From: Arthrobacter sp. SLBN-122 | Lineage (GTDB): Bacteria; Actinomycetota; Actinomycetes; Actinomycetales; Micrococcaceae | Direction of reading: 5' to 3' | Assembly: GCF_006715165.1 (NCBI RefSeq) | Contig: NZ_VFMS01000001.1 | Span: 1,116,001 to 1,180,000 of the forward strand | DNA: 64,000 nucleotides | Part shown: in pieces, positions 17,053-26,062 of the stretch | How positions within the stretch are numbered: position 1 is the first letter of the stretch | How the letters are laid out: every line of letters starts with the position of its first letter | Notes under the pieces: generated by a model | Databases searched by the model: none | What the model saw: the letters and a program-made list of their open reading frames with translations, nothing else | Told to the model about the DNA's origin: nothing | Position numbers and translations under genes: made by a program

Positions 17053-17882
17053 GAAGTCCTCGTCTGGGAAGCCATCCGGATCTCCGCGGCCCGGTGCTGT
17101 TCCGACAGGTACTGCTCCAGCAGTGCCTCGCTGCCGGGTGCAAGTTCATATTTAAGGAGCTTGGCCGCCTTGCCGGGGTCGGTCTCCCCCAGCCCGTAAC
17201 TGGGGCACCAGTTGGCGACCGGACAGGCCCCGCAGGCGGGCTTCCGGGCGTGGCAGACGCGGCGGCCGTGGAAGATCACCCGGTGGGACAGCATGGTCCA
17301 GTCCCTGCGCTCAAACAGTTCCGCCACGTCCTGTTCGATCTGCACCGGGTCCTCGGACTGGGTCCAGCCAAACCGTTTGGCGAGCCGGGCGAAGTGCGTG
17401 TCCACGGAGATGCCCGGGATGCCGAAGGCGTTGGCGAGCACCACGTTGGCGGTCTTGCGGCCCACGCCGGGCAACGTGACCAGATCCTCCATCCGCCCCG
17501 GGACTTCGCCATCAAAGTCGTCCACCAGGCGCGTACACAACGCACGGACGTTACTCGCTTTGGCGCGGAAGAACCCGGTGGGCTTGAGGATGGTTTCCAG
17601 CTCCGTGGGGTCGGCCTCAGCCAAGGCCCGGGCATTGGGCCAGCGCGCGAACAGCACCTTGGTGACCTGGTTGACCGTGACGTCGGTGGTCTGGGCGGAC
17701 AGCACGGTGGCCACCAACAGTTCGAACGGGTTGCGGAAGTCCAGTTCCGCATGGGCGTACGGATACTTTTCGGCCAGGGCCCGGTGGATGCGCCGTGCCC
17801 GCCGCTTCAGCGCCAGGACGGATTCGGACGAGACCACGGGCATCCCCGTGGCCTGCCCGGTCTTGCTGCGGGGCCCTGCCAC
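17049..17882 (-). CDS. nth: Endonuclease III (DNA glycosylase/AP lyase)
   Basis: A 277-residue base-excision enzyme that removes oxidised pyrimidines and cuts at abasic sites. The helix-hairpin-helix is [19 protein letters not shown] with the catalytic lysine in GRKTAN; the catalytic aspartate is in [13 protein letters not shown]. The [4Fe-4S] cysteines are in [17 protein letters not shown] (spacing 6-2-5). The GTG start at 17882 leaves 5 nt to the stop of the upstream membrane-protein gene. The roughly 25-residue C-terminal tail is longer than in E. coli. Confidence 0.95.
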   Translation of the reverse strand: MAGPRSKTGQATGMPVVSSESVLALKRRARRIHRALAEKYPYAHAELDFRNPFELLVATVLSAQTTDVTVNQVTKVLFARWPNARALAEADPTELETILKPTGFFRAKASNVRALCTRLVDDFDGEVPGRMEDLVTLPGVGRKTANVVLANAFGIPGISVDTHFARLAKRFGWTQSEDPVQIEQDVAELFERRDWTMLSHRVIFHGRRVCHARKPACGACPVANWCPSYGLGETDPGKAAKLLKYELAPGSEALLEQYLSEQHRAAEIRMASQTRTS

Positions 17883-17887
17883 CGGCG

Positions 17888-19309
17888 TCAGCCGCGCTCG
17901 ATGTTGCTGAGGTCGCGCAGGACGCCCAGCCGCCCGTCCGTGTGCTGGACCAGGAATTCGTTGCCCCGGTCCTCAAGTGCCAGCACCCATCCGCCGGGTT
18001 CAATCACGAAGGCAGGGGCACCAGTGCGGGGGTCGTACGCGGTGCGGTGCTGGGCAACGGCGAACCAGAACGCCTCATGGATCGGTTGCCCGTCAGCCTC
18101 GTCGTGGCGGCTTGACGGATCCACCGTTGCCCCGATCGGCTGCTCGGCACGGACCTGCTGGTGCACGGCCGTGGCGGCCGGCGGTTCCCATGCCGCCTGT
18201 GGAGCGCCGGCTGCAGGGGCTGCCGGGTGCTGCGTCTCCTCCGCTGCCGGGGTTGGGCCAGGGCGGACGACGTCGGCTGCCTGGGTGGGCGGGCCAGCGT
18301 CCGTATGCGGTGTGCCGGCTTCCTGGTCGGAGACTTCGGGGGCGGTTGATACGGGAGCGGTTGGCGCGGGGGCAGAGGCGGCCGCTCCGGCAGCGGCGGC
18401 GCCGGCGGTGGCGGTGCCGGCTCCGGCAGCTGTCGCGCCGGTGCCCGCACTGGCGGTTCCTGCGGTAGCGCTGCGGGGACCCGTCACGGGGACGGCAGCG
18501 GTGGCGGGCATGTGGGCGGAAGGCGCCGGCTCATGGTTGGGGCTGGAAGATCCCGGCTGGACTGCGGAGGAACCTGCTCCGGCGCCACCGAACAGGGCAC
18601 CGCCTTTGAAGCCGCCCTTTGACTGGTTGGAGCCGGACTGGTTGGAACCGGACTGGGGCTTGGGGGCTTTGGGGGTCCGCGGCTTCCGGGCCGGGACCGC
18701 GGCCTCGCGTGCCACGATGTGGGCCGGCGCTTCAGGCCGGTCCTTGAAGTCGGCCGAGAGGTACGGCAGGAAGCGGCCGAGCACGGTGGCGGCGAAGAGG
18801 ATGAGCGCGCCGATCAGCCCCACCAGCAGGCTGGTGGCATATCCGCCTGCAACCGACAGGAAGAAGAAGGCCAGGGCGAAGGAGGCCACTACGGAGGCGA
18901 ACTGGTCGATCGAGAGCGACCCCACCCGGATCCTGGTGGCGGGTGCAAGGCGGCGGGCGGCGAACAGTGCGCTGGCGATCAGCGGCAGGATGATGCCCAG
19001 TCCCAGGAAGAACAGGTTGTTCAGGTTCCACAGGTTATACCTGGCGCCGAAGAGGGGAAGCAGGGATGCGACGAACAGGACCAGGGTGGCGGCGAAGACG
19101 GCCAGGTCCCGCACGGTGAACGGACCAAGCACGGCCTGGTTGGCGTTCGGGTCGATCTTTGCGGAAGCGGCCTTCTGCCCTGCAGACTGCCCCTTGGCGT
19201 CGTTACCGGCCGGTGTTGCGTGCCCTGGTGCTCCCAGGGCGGATCCGGATCCTCCGGTTTCCGCCGTGGTATCCGGGCCCGTTCGCTGGCCGTAGCTCTG
19301 CTGGTTCAT
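17888..19309 (-). CDS. Hypothetical membrane protein with low-complexity linker
   Basis: A 473-residue protein of unknown function. After about 60 polar residues come four predicted membrane helices (about residues 65-195, e.g. [20 protein letters not shown] and [20 protein letters not shown]). A disordered Ala/Pro/Thr-rich stretch follows (about 230-400) with the repeat [11 protein letters not shown], then a conserved-looking C-terminal domain of about 55 residues ([20 protein letters not shown]). The ATG at 19309 has a strong AGGAGAG site. It sits just upstream of nth on the same strand. The long antisense frame on the + strand here is a composition artefact. Confidence 0.72.
   Translation of the reverse strand: MNQQSYGQRTGPDTTAETGGSGSALGAPGHATPAGNDAKGQSAGQKAASAKIDPNANQAVLGPFTVRDLAVFAATLVLFVASLLPLFGARYNLWNLNNLFFLGLGIILPLIASALFAARRLAPATRIRVGSLSIDQFASVVASFALAFFFLSVAGGYATSLLVGLIGALILFAATVLGRFLPYLSADFKDRPEAPAHIVAREAAVPARKPRTPKAPKPQSGSNQSGSNQSKGGFKGGALFGGAGAGSSAVQPGSSSPNHEPAPSAHMPATAAVPVTGPRSATAGTASAGTGATAAGAGTATAGAAAAGAAASAPAPTAPVSTAPEVSDQEAGTPHTDAGPPTQAADVVRPGPTPAAEETQHPAAPAAGAPQAAWEPPAATAVHQQVRAEQPIGATVDPSSRHDEADGQPIHEAFWFAVAQHRTAYDPRTGAPAFVIEPGGWVLALEDRGNEFLVQHTDGRLGVLRDLSNIERG
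18612..18656. repeat. 15-bp repeat encoding SGSNQ units
   Basis: Near-identical 15-bp units (GGACTGGTTGGAACC type on the + strand) encode [11 protein letters not shown] in the linker of the membrane protein. It has the same unit length as the repeats in tadE and the cpaE-like gene. Confidence 0.6.
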
Positions 19310-19716
19310 TCTGCTCTCCTTAGCGTGGCGGCACCGGGCCCGGTCCGGACCCGAAAACTGTGCCGTCTTGACATGCGGTCCGGGCCCGGCAAGGCACTGT
19401 TTGCGCCCCGCCGGAGGGGTCCGAAGTGAAGTCACAATTCCATCTCAGCCTAGTCAACGGCCAAGCTGATCACTAGCTGGGGCAGGTCTCCACGCGTGCC
19501 GGGCGAGTCATGAAGACGCCATTCACCGCATAAAAAATGCCGCTCGCGGTGGTACATGTGACGCCGCACACAGACGGTGCGCGGGAAGCATTAGGCTTGA
19601 TTGCGGAACAGCTCTTTGCGGTATGCCGCCCCGGCTGAAGCCCATTGCCGTGCGAACGGCGGGCCATGCGGTGGCGGCGTCCCGCGCGGCAAAGATCGAT
19701 GAATGATGAGGTTCAC
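19310..19716. other. Intergenic region between the membrane-protein gene and acs (407 nt)
   Basis: No gene is visible here. The region holds the divergent start of the membrane-protein operon and the acs promoter region. The one site I can point to is the CRP-like sequence at 19557-19572. No convincing -35/-10 pair could be fixed by eye. Confidence 0.6.
19557..19572 (+). promoter_or_regulatory. Candidate CRP/GlxR site upstream of acs
   Basis: TGTGACGCCGCACACA matches TGTGA-N6-TCACA in 9 of 10 half-site bases and contains the GTG-N6-CACA core described for mycobacterial Crp. It lies 145 nt before the acs start. A crp gene is at 36127-36804. Confidence 0.45.
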
Positions 19717-21738
19717 ATGTCCCAGGACACCCCCAGCTCCACGGCCACCGTTCCGTCCGCTTCGGCCCAGCCGGCAGGACAGGAAGGCCGCCAGGGCGAC
19801 GCCTTTGAGAACCTGCTCAATGAGACCCGGGCTTTCCCGCCCTCCCCTGAATTCGCTGCCGACGCCGTTGTCACCGCAGCCGAGTACGACGAGGCGAATG
19901 CTGACCGGCCGGCATTCTGGGCCAAGAAGGCACGGGAACTGCTGACCTGGAGCAAGGACTTCACGCAGGCCCTGGACTGGTCCGATCCGCCGTTCGCCAA
20001 GTGGTTCGTGGGCGGCGAGCTCAACGCCGCCTACAACGCCCTGGACCGGCACGTCGAGGCCGGCAAAGGCGACCGCGTAGCCATTTACTTCGAGGGCGAG
20101 CCCGGCGACACCCGCACCTACACGTACGCCCAGCTGACCGAAGAAGTGAAGAAGGCAGCCAACGCTTTCGAGTCCCTGGGCGTGGCCAAGGGTGACCGCG
20201 TTGCCGTGTACCTGCCCATGATCCCGGAAGCCGTCATCACCCTGCTGGCCTGCGCACGGATTGGCGCGGTCCACTCCGTGGTCTTCGGCGGGTTCTCCGC
20301 CGATGCACTCCGGTCACGGATCGAGGACGCCGAGGCCAAGCTCGTTGTCACTGCCGACGGCACCTACCGCCGCGGCAAGCCGAGCCCCCTGAAGCCCGCC
20401 GTTGACGACGCCCTGGCCCACGACGGCCACACCGTGCAGAACGTGGTGGTGGTCAAGCGCAACGGCCAGGACGTGGACTGGAAGGAAGGCCGTGACCACT
20501 GGTGGGCGGACACGGTTGAAGCCGCATCCCCCGACCACACTGCCGTGGGACACGATTCGGAGCACCCCCTGTACATCCTGTACACCTCGGGCACCACCGG
20601 GAAGCCCAAGGGCATCCTGCACACCACCGGCGGATACCTCACCCAGACCGCCTACACCCACAGGGCTGTCTTTGACCTGCATCCGGAAACGGACGTGTAC
20701 TGGTGCACGGCCGACGTCGGCTGGGTCACCGGCCATTCCTACGTCGCCTACGCGCCGCTCATCAACGGGGCCACGCAGGTCATGTACGAAGGCACCCCGG
20801 ACTCCCCGCACCAGGGCCGCTGGTGGGAGATCGTGGAGAAGTACAAGGTTTCCATTCTCTACACCGCCCCCACCGCCATCCGCACCTTCATGAAGTGGGG
20901 CGCGGAGATCCCGGCGAAGTACGACCTCTCCTCCCTGCGGGTGCTGGGTTCGGTGGGCGAGCCCATCAACCCTGAGGCCTGGATGTGGTACCGCAAGGTG
21001 ATCGGCGGCGACAAGGCGCCCATCGTGGACACCTGGTGGCAGACCGAAACCGGCGCGCAGATGATCGCCCCGCTCCCCGGCGTCACTGCCACTAAGCCCG
21101 GTTCGGCGCAGGTTCCACTGCCCGGTATTGCCGTGGACGTCGTGGATGAGATGGGCGAATCGGTCCCCAACGGCCACGGCGGCTTCCTGGTCATCCGCGA
21201 ACCGTGGCCGGCCATGCTCCGCGGCATCTGGGGGGACCCGCAGCGGTTCAAGGACACCTACTGGTCCCGCTTCGAGAACATGTACTTCGCCGGTGACGGT
21301 GCCAAGAAGGACGAAGACGGGGACATCTGGCTGCTGGGCCGCGTGGACGACGTCATGAACGTCTCCGGGCACCGGCTCTCCACCACCGAGATCGAATCCG
21401 CCCTGGTGAGCCACCCCGCCGTGGCCGAGGCCGCCGTCGTGGGCGCTACGGACGAGACCACTGGCCAGGCCGTCGTCGCGTTCGTCATCCTCCGTGGCGA
21501 TGCTGTGAACAACGGTGACGCCACCGTCCAGGAACTGCGCAACCACGTGGGCAAGGAGATTGGGCCCATCGCCAAGCCCAAGAACATCCTGGTGGTGCCG
21601 GAGCTGCCCAAGACCCGGTCCGGCAAGATCATGCGCCGGCTCCTCAAGGACGTGGCAGAGGGCCGCGACCCGGGCGACGCCACCACGCTCTCCGATCCCA
21701 CGATCATGCAGCAGATCGCCCAGTCGCTCAGAAAGTAA
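19717..21738 (+). CDS. acs: Acetyl-CoA synthetase (acetate--CoA ligase, AMP-forming)
   Basis: A 673-residue enzyme that activates acetate to acetyl-CoA through acetyl-AMP. Motifs are A3 [20 protein letters not shown], the acetate-pocket region [52 protein letters not shown], and the acetylatable catalytic lysine in TRSGKIMRR (about K637). The start at 19717 is preferred because GATGAGG lies at proper spacing; an in-frame ATG at 19699 would add six residues. A strong terminator follows. The extra N-terminal 20 residues ([15 protein letters not shown]) are poorly conserved. Confidence 0.95.
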   Translation: MSQDTPSSTATVPSASAQPAGQEGRQGDAFENLLNETRAFPPSPEFAADAVVTAAEYDEANADRPAFWAKKARELLTWSKDFTQALDWSDPPFAKWFVGGELNAAYNALDRHVEAGKGDRVAIYFEGEPGDTRTYTYAQLTEEVKKAANAFESLGVAKGDRVAVYLPMIPEAVITLLACARIGAVHSVVFGGFSADALRSRIEDAEAKLVVTADGTYRRGKPSPLKPAVDDALAHDGHTVQNVVVVKRNGQDVDWKEGRDHWWADTVEAASPDHTAVGHDSEHPLYILYTSGTTGKPKGILHTTGGYLTQTAYTHRAVFDLHPETDVYWCTADVGWVTGHSYVAYAPLINGATQVMYEGTPDSPHQGRWWEIVEKYKVSILYTAPTAIRTFMKWGAEIPAKYDLSSLRVLGSVGEPINPEAWMWYRKVIGGDKAPIVDTWWQTETGAQMIAPLPGVTATKPGSAQVPLPGIAVDVVDEMGESVPNGHGGFLVIREPWPAMLRGIWGDPQRFKDTYWSRFENMYFAGDGAKKDEDGDIWLLGRVDDVMNVSGHRLSTTEIESALVSHPAVAEAAVVGATDETTGQAVVAFVILRGDAVNNGDATVQELRNHVGKEIGPIAKPKNILVVPELPKTRSGKIMRRLLKDVAEGRDPGDATTLSDPTIMQQIAQSLRK

Positions 21739-21770
21739 CAGTGGCTTAGCATCCCTTTGCGGACCACGGA

Positions 21771-21814
21771 ATGGCCCCGTTTCCCCCGTCACAGCGGGAA
21801 AGCGGGGCCATTTT
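21771..21814 (+). terminator. Rho-independent terminator of acs
   Basis: ATGGCCCCG-TTTCCC pairs with GGGAAAGCGGGGCCAT (one bulged base), followed by TTTT. It lies 33 nt after the acs stop. Confidence 0.85.
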
Positions 21815-21900
21815 GCCGTTGTGACGATTCAAAAGGTCCTAGTCTCGAAACTGTTATTTAAAGTTCTTCCATGTTCGCTTTTGCAAGATTATAGTCAGCG

Positions 21901-21916
21901 TGTGAGATGCCTCACA
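21901..21916 (+). promoter_or_regulatory. Perfect CRP-consensus palindrome upstream of sugar ABC operon 1
   Basis: TGTGAGATGCCTCACA is an exact TGTGA-N6-TCACA site inside the longer palindrome GTGTGAG-ATGC-CTCACAC (21900-21917). TATAGT (21890-21895) just upstream could be a -10, which would put the site over the transcription start. The binding-protein gene starts at 21942. Confidence 0.65.
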
Positions 21917-21941
21917 CCGGCTATTTTTCAAGGGAGAGAAC

Positions 21942-23252
21942 ATGGCTTCAAAGTTCGATGCGTCGGCAACTGCGTTTCCCAGCAGGCGGACCATCCTCAA
22001 GACAGTCGGCGTGGGGGCAGCCGGACTGGCCGGCATCCCGTTCCTGGCAGCATGTACCGGCGGCAGTGGCCCGTCGGCAACGGGCTCGGAGTCCTCCGGC
22101 CTGACGTTTGGATCCGGTTCTTCCGATGACGTTCCCAAGCGTGCGTACCAGGCCGTCACGGATGCCTTCACGGCAAAGACCGGCAAGAAGGTCACCACCA
22201 ACGTAGTGCCCCACAACGATTTCCAGAACAAGATCAATTCGTACCTGCAGGGTTCACCGGATGACGCCTTCACCTGGTTTGCCGGCTACCGCATGCAGTA
22301 CTACGCGGGGAAGGGACTGCTCGCGCCCATTGACGACGTCTGGCAGACCATTGGCGGCAACTACTCCGATGCGCTGAAGAAAGCCTCCACCGGCCCGGAC
22401 GGCAAGATGTATTTCGTGCCCAACTACAACTACCCGTGGGGATTCTTCTACCGGAAGAGCCTGTGGGCCGAAAAGGGCTACCAGGTCCCGGAAACCTTTG
22501 ATGCGCTGAAGTCGCTCGCCGCGAAAATGAAGGCCGACGGCATCATTCCCATCGGCTTTGCGGACAAGGACGGCTGGCCGGCCATGGGCACCTTCGACTA
22601 CCTGAACATGCGGCTGAACGGCTACCAGTTCCACGTGGACCTCTGCGCCCACAAGGAATCCTGGGACCAGCAGAAAGTCAGCACCGTCTTTGACACCTGG
22701 AAGGCGCTCCTGCCGTTCCAGGACCCCGCGGCGCTCGGCCAGACCTGGCAGGATGCCGCCAAGGCCCTGGAAGCAAAGAAGACCGGCATGTACCTCCTTG
22801 GTTCCTTCGTCACGCAGCAGTTCACCGACCCCGCGGTGCTGGACGACATCGATTTCTTCGCCTTCCCGGAGATCGCCATGGAAGGCCGGGACGCGGTCGA
22901 GGCACCTATTGATGGCCTGCTGCTCTCGAAAAAGGGCGGCGAGAACAAGGCCGCCCGGGACTTCCTGGCGTTCCTCGGCACTCCCGAGGCCCAGGATGCC
23001 TACGCCAAGGTGGACAACTCGAACATCGCAACGGCCAAGGGCGCGGACACCTCAAAGTTCACGCCGCTCAACAAGAAGTGCGCGGACACCATCAAGGATG
23101 CCAAGTACATCAGCCAGTTCTTTGACCGCGACGCGTTGCCGGCCATGGCCAACAACGTGATGATCCCTGCCCTGCAGAGCTTCATCAAGGACGGCAGCGT
23201 GGATGTCAAGAACCTTGAGGCGCAGGCCAAAACCCTTTACGCAGCGCAGTAG
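21942..23252 (+). CDS. Sugar ABC transporter substrate-binding lipoprotein (system 1)
   Basis: A 436-residue extracellular solute-binding protein (family 1). The N-terminus has twin arginines and a lipobox (SRRTILKTVGVGAAG...PFLAAC), so it may leave by the Tat route and be lipidated on cysteine. The mature part has the usual VTDAFTAKTGKKVTTN...GLLAPIDDVW...PWGFFYRKSLW pattern. The start at 21942 has GGGAGAG upstream. It is followed by two permease genes and a DeoR regulator. The sugar is unknown; a mono- or disaccharide is likely. Confidence 0.88.
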   Translation: MASKFDASATAFPSRRTILKTVGVGAAGLAGIPFLAACTGGSGPSATGSESSGLTFGSGSSDDVPKRAYQAVTDAFTAKTGKKVTTNVVPHNDFQNKINSYLQGSPDDAFTWFAGYRMQYYAGKGLLAPIDDVWQTIGGNYSDALKKASTGPDGKMYFVPNYNYPWGFFYRKSLWAEKGYQVPETFDALKSLAAKMKADGIIPIGFADKDGWPAMGTFDYLNMRLNGYQFHVDLCAHKESWDQQKVSTVFDTWKALLPFQDPAALGQTWQDAAKALEAKKTGMYLLGSFVTQQFTDPAVLDDIDFFAFPEIAMEGRDAVEAPIDGLLLSKKGGENKAARDFLAFLGTPEAQDAYAKVDNSNIATAKGADTSKFTPLNKKCADTIKDAKYISQFFDRDALPAMANNVMIPALQSFIKDGSVDVKNLEAQAKTLYAAQ

Positions 23253-23266
23253 TCCCCTTAAACGGA

Positions 23267-23300
23267 GGACGACGGCGGCAGGAGACTTCCGCCGTCGTCC
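23267..23300 (+). other. Stable hairpin between binding protein and permease genes
   Basis: Perfect 12-bp inverted repeat GGACGACGGCGG / CCGCCGTCGTCC with a 10-nt loop, 14 nt after the binding-protein stop and 39 nt before the permease start. It has no U-tract. It may protect the upstream mRNA or attenuate, giving more binding protein than permease. Confidence 0.7.
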
Positions 23301-23338
23301 ATCCCACCTGCACAGGCCCCAGCTAGGGAAAGATTTCC

Positions 23339-24304
23339 ATGAGCAGCACCGCACAAGAACTGATCCCGCCGGAAGCGCGGGAACCCGCCGGCTCCCGGCC
23401 TGCCAAAGGCGGCCGTGTCCGCCGTTTGTCCGGACGGGACAAACTGGTCCTGTCCCTGATGGTCGGCATCCCCACCCTGATCGAACTGGCCCTCGTCTGG
23501 CTGCCCACGCTGATGTCCGTGGGACTTAGCTTTACCCGCTGGAACGGGCTGGACCTGGCGGACATCCGTCCGGCGGGAACCGAAAACTACCAATTCATCT
23601 CGCAGGACTACCCACCGTTCTGGCCCGCGGTCCAGCACAATTTGCTGTGGCTCCTGTTCCTGGCACTGATCGCCACGCCGCTGGGCCTGTTGCTGGCCGT
23701 GCTCCTGGACCAGAACATCCGCGGCAGCAAGATCTACCAAAGCATCTTCTTCGCTCCCGTCATGCTGTCCCTCGCCCTGATCGGCATCATCTGGCAGCTG
23801 TTCTACCAGCGGGACAACGGGCTCCTGAATTTCCTCCTGGGTACGGCCGGCACACCGAAGGCGGTGGACTGGTTCGGAGATTCGTCGGTCAACATCTGGG
23901 CGGCAATGATCGCAGCCACCTGGCGCCATGCGGGCTACGTGATGTTGCTGTACCTGGCCGGCCTGAAGGGCGTGGACCCGAGCCTGAAGGAAGCTGCGGC
24001 CATCGACGGCGCCAGCGCCGTCCAGACCTTCTTCCGCGTGGTCTTCCCGGCCATGCGCCCCATCAACATCGTCATCGTGGTGATCACCATCATCGAGTCC
24101 CTCCGCGCCTTCGACGTCGTCTACGTCATCAACCGCGGCACCAACGGCCTGGAAATGCTCAGCGCCCTGGTGATCCAGAACCTGGTGGGCGAGGGCCAGG
24201 TGATCGGCGTCGGATCTGCCCTGGCGGTGGTGCTGCTGGTCATCTCGCTTGTTCCCATCGTTTTCTACCTCAGCCGCACCTTCGGCAAGGAGAACCGAGC
24301 ATGA
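23339..24304 (+). CDS. Sugar ABC transporter permease, MalF-type (system 1)
   Basis: A 321-residue inner-membrane permease with six predicted helices. The EAA loop that contacts the ATPase is KEAAAIDGASAVQTFFRVVFPAMRP (about residues 218-242). The N-terminal 35 residues are cytoplasmic and basic. It starts at ATG 23339; AGGGAAAG lies upstream. Its stop overlaps the next permease start (ATGA). No ATPase gene is present in this operon. Confidence 0.9.
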   Translation: MSSTAQELIPPEAREPAGSRPAKGGRVRRLSGRDKLVLSLMVGIPTLIELALVWLPTLMSVGLSFTRWNGLDLADIRPAGTENYQFISQDYPPFWPAVQHNLLWLLFLALIATPLGLLLAVLLDQNIRGSKIYQSIFFAPVMLSLALIGIIWQLFYQRDNGLLNFLLGTAGTPKAVDWFGDSSVNIWAAMIAATWRHAGYVMLLYLAGLKGVDPSLKEAAAIDGASAVQTFFRVVFPAMRPINIVIVVITIIESLRAFDVVYVINRGTNGLEMLSALVIQNLVGEGQVIGVGSALAVVLLVISLVPIVFYLSRTFGKENRA

Positions 24305-25215
24305 GCATTACCGCTGCCCGCGCCGCCGGGAACGCCACCGCCAACCAGGCCCGCTCCGGCAGCCGGCCCAAGCGCCACTACGGGACACATATCTTCCTTG
24401 CGGCCATGGCTGTCATGTGGCTGGTTCCGCTGGGCTGGGCCCTCTTCACCGCGCTCCGGCCGGTGGCCTCCACCAACGAGCATGGGTACTTCAGCGTGGC
24501 CGGGGAGTTCAACTTCGACAATTTCGTCCAGGCCTGGACCCAGGGCGGGTTCGCCACCTATTTCTGGAACTCGGTCATCATCACCGTCCCCTCCGTCCTG
24601 CTGACGCTGTTCCTTGCCTCCCTGATGGCGTTCGCCGTCAGCCGGGTGAACTGGAAATTCAACATCACGCTGCTGATCATGTTCACGGCCGGCAACCTCC
24701 TGCCCCCGCAGGTCCTGGCAGCACCCCTCTTCGAGATGGCCAAACACCTGGAGGTGCCGTATTCGTTCAGCGACTCCGGCAACCTGCTCAATACGTACAT
24801 CGTGGTGATCGCCATCCACATCGGGTTCCAAATGGGGTTCTGCACCTTCGTGCTGTCCAACTATATGAAGGCACTCTCCGCAGACCTGACCGAAGCTGCG
24901 CTGGTGGACGGTGCCGGCATCTGGCGGCAGTACCGGGAGATCATCATGCCCTTGTGCAGGCCCGCGTTCGCCGCACTGGCCACGCTTGAGGTCATCTTCA
25001 TCTACAACGACTACTTCTGGCCGCTCCTCTTCATCCAGAGCGGCAACCGGCTCCCCATCACCACGGCGATCAACAACCTGCAGGGACAGTTCCTGAGCAA
25101 CTACAACCTCCTGGCCGCGGGAGCGGTCATCACCGTGATTCCCACCCTGGTCATCTACCTGCTCCTGCAACGGCAGTTTGTTGCGGGCCTGACGCTGGGT
25201 TCCAGCAAGGGGTAG
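24301..25215 (+). CDS. Sugar ABC transporter permease, MalG-type (system 1)
   Basis: A 304-residue permease with six predicted helices and the EAA loop TEAALVDGAGIWRQYREIIMPLCRP. It begins with an ATG that overlaps the stop of the MalF-type gene, so the two are probably made in equal amounts and form the heterodimeric channel. It is followed after 58 nt by the DeoR-type regulator. Confidence 0.9.
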   Translation: MSITAARAAGNATANQARSGSRPKRHYGTHIFLAAMAVMWLVPLGWALFTALRPVASTNEHGYFSVAGEFNFDNFVQAWTQGGFATYFWNSVIITVPSVLLTLFLASLMAFAVSRVNWKFNITLLIMFTAGNLLPPQVLAAPLFEMAKHLEVPYSFSDSGNLLNTYIVVIAIHIGFQMGFCTFVLSNYMKALSADLTEAALVDGAGIWRQYREIIMPLCRPAFAALATLEVIFIYNDYFWPLLFIQSGNRLPITTAINNLQGQFLSNYNLLAAGAVITVIPTLVIYLLLQRQFVAGLTLGSSKG

Positions 25216-25273
25216 GTAAAGATGGACTGTGACGGGGACGCTGCTCCCCCAACCGCCGCCCGAAAGGAACACC

Positions 25274-26062
25274 ATGCTCCCCGCTGCACGACACCAGGCC
25301 ATCGTGGACACAGTCCAGCGGGAACGGGTTGTCCGCGTGTCAGACCTCGCCCAGCAGCTGGGCGTTTCCCTCATGACCGTCCGGCGGGACATCGAACTGC
25401 TGGAGGAAGCCGGCCAGCTTGAACGGATCCACGGCGGCGCCAAGCTTCCCGGCGACGCCAGCACCCATGAACCCGGCTTCGAACTGAAGTCCACACAGCT
25501 GACCTCCGAGAAGCGTGCCATTGCCGTCGAAGCGGCTGCGCTGGTCCATGAGGGGATGGCTGTTGGCCTGAGCGCCGGAACCACCACGTGGGCCCTCGCC
25601 AAGGAACTGGTCAATGGGCCGCCGATCACTGTGGTTACCAATTCCGTGCGCATCGCGGACTTGTTCCACCATGCCGCGGCCACCGGCCGGGCCCACTACA
25701 GCTCCACGGTGATCCTCATCGGCGGCCAGCGGACCCCGTCGGACGCCTTGGTTGGCCCCATCGCCACGAGCGCCCTGAAGCAGCTGCACCTCGACCTGCT
25801 GTTCCTGGGCGTCCATGGCATGGACGCGGTGGCCGGCTTCACCACTCCCAACCTGCTCGAGGCGGAAACGAACCGCGCCTTTGTGGCTGCCGCGCGCAAA
25901 ACCGTGGTGCTGGCGGACCACACCAAATGGGGCGTCCTGGGCATCAGTTCCATTGCGTCACTGGACGAAGTGGATGAGGTGATCAGCGATCCGGGACTGG
26001 GTTCGGACGCGCAGCGTGTCCTGCAGGAGAAGGTGGGCAAGCTCCGGCTCGCTGCAGCCTAG
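25274..26062 (+). CDS. DeoR/GlpR-family transcriptional regulator
   Basis: A 262-residue sugar-operon regulator. The N-terminal DeoR HTH is ARHQAIVDTVQRERVVRVSDLAQQLGVSLMTVRRDIELLEEAGQLERIHGGA (about residues 4-56). The C-terminal DeoR sensor domain contains VGLSAGTTTWALAKEL and LADHTKWGVLGISSIASLDEVDEVI; this domain usually binds phosphorylated sugars. The start at 25274 has GAAAGGA upstream. Last gene of system 1 and probably its local regulator. The 3' end overlaps the convergent lacI-type gene by four bases (CTAG read as TAG on both strands). Confidence 0.88.
   Translation: MLPAARHQAIVDTVQRERVVRVSDLAQQLGVSLMTVRRDIELLEEAGQLERIHGGAKLPGDASTHEPGFELKSTQLTSEKRAIAVEAAALVHEGMAVGLSAGTTTWALAKELVNGPPITVVTNSVRIADLFHHAAATGRAHYSSTVILIGGQRTPSDALVGPIATSALKQLHLDLLFLGVHGMDAVAGFTTPNLLEAETNRAFVAAARKTVVLADHTKWGVLGISSIASLDEVDEVISDPGLGSDAQRVLQEKVGKLRLAAA

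Noticed and set aside
16980..19295. A very long open frame on the + strand opposite nth and the membrane-protein gene
   Set aside because: It runs antisense to two clear genes, has no recognisable domain, and reflects high-GC composition. The same holds for long antisense frames at 304-1452, 6967-8628, 20314-21792, 32148-34547, 48064-49947 and 54169-55701.
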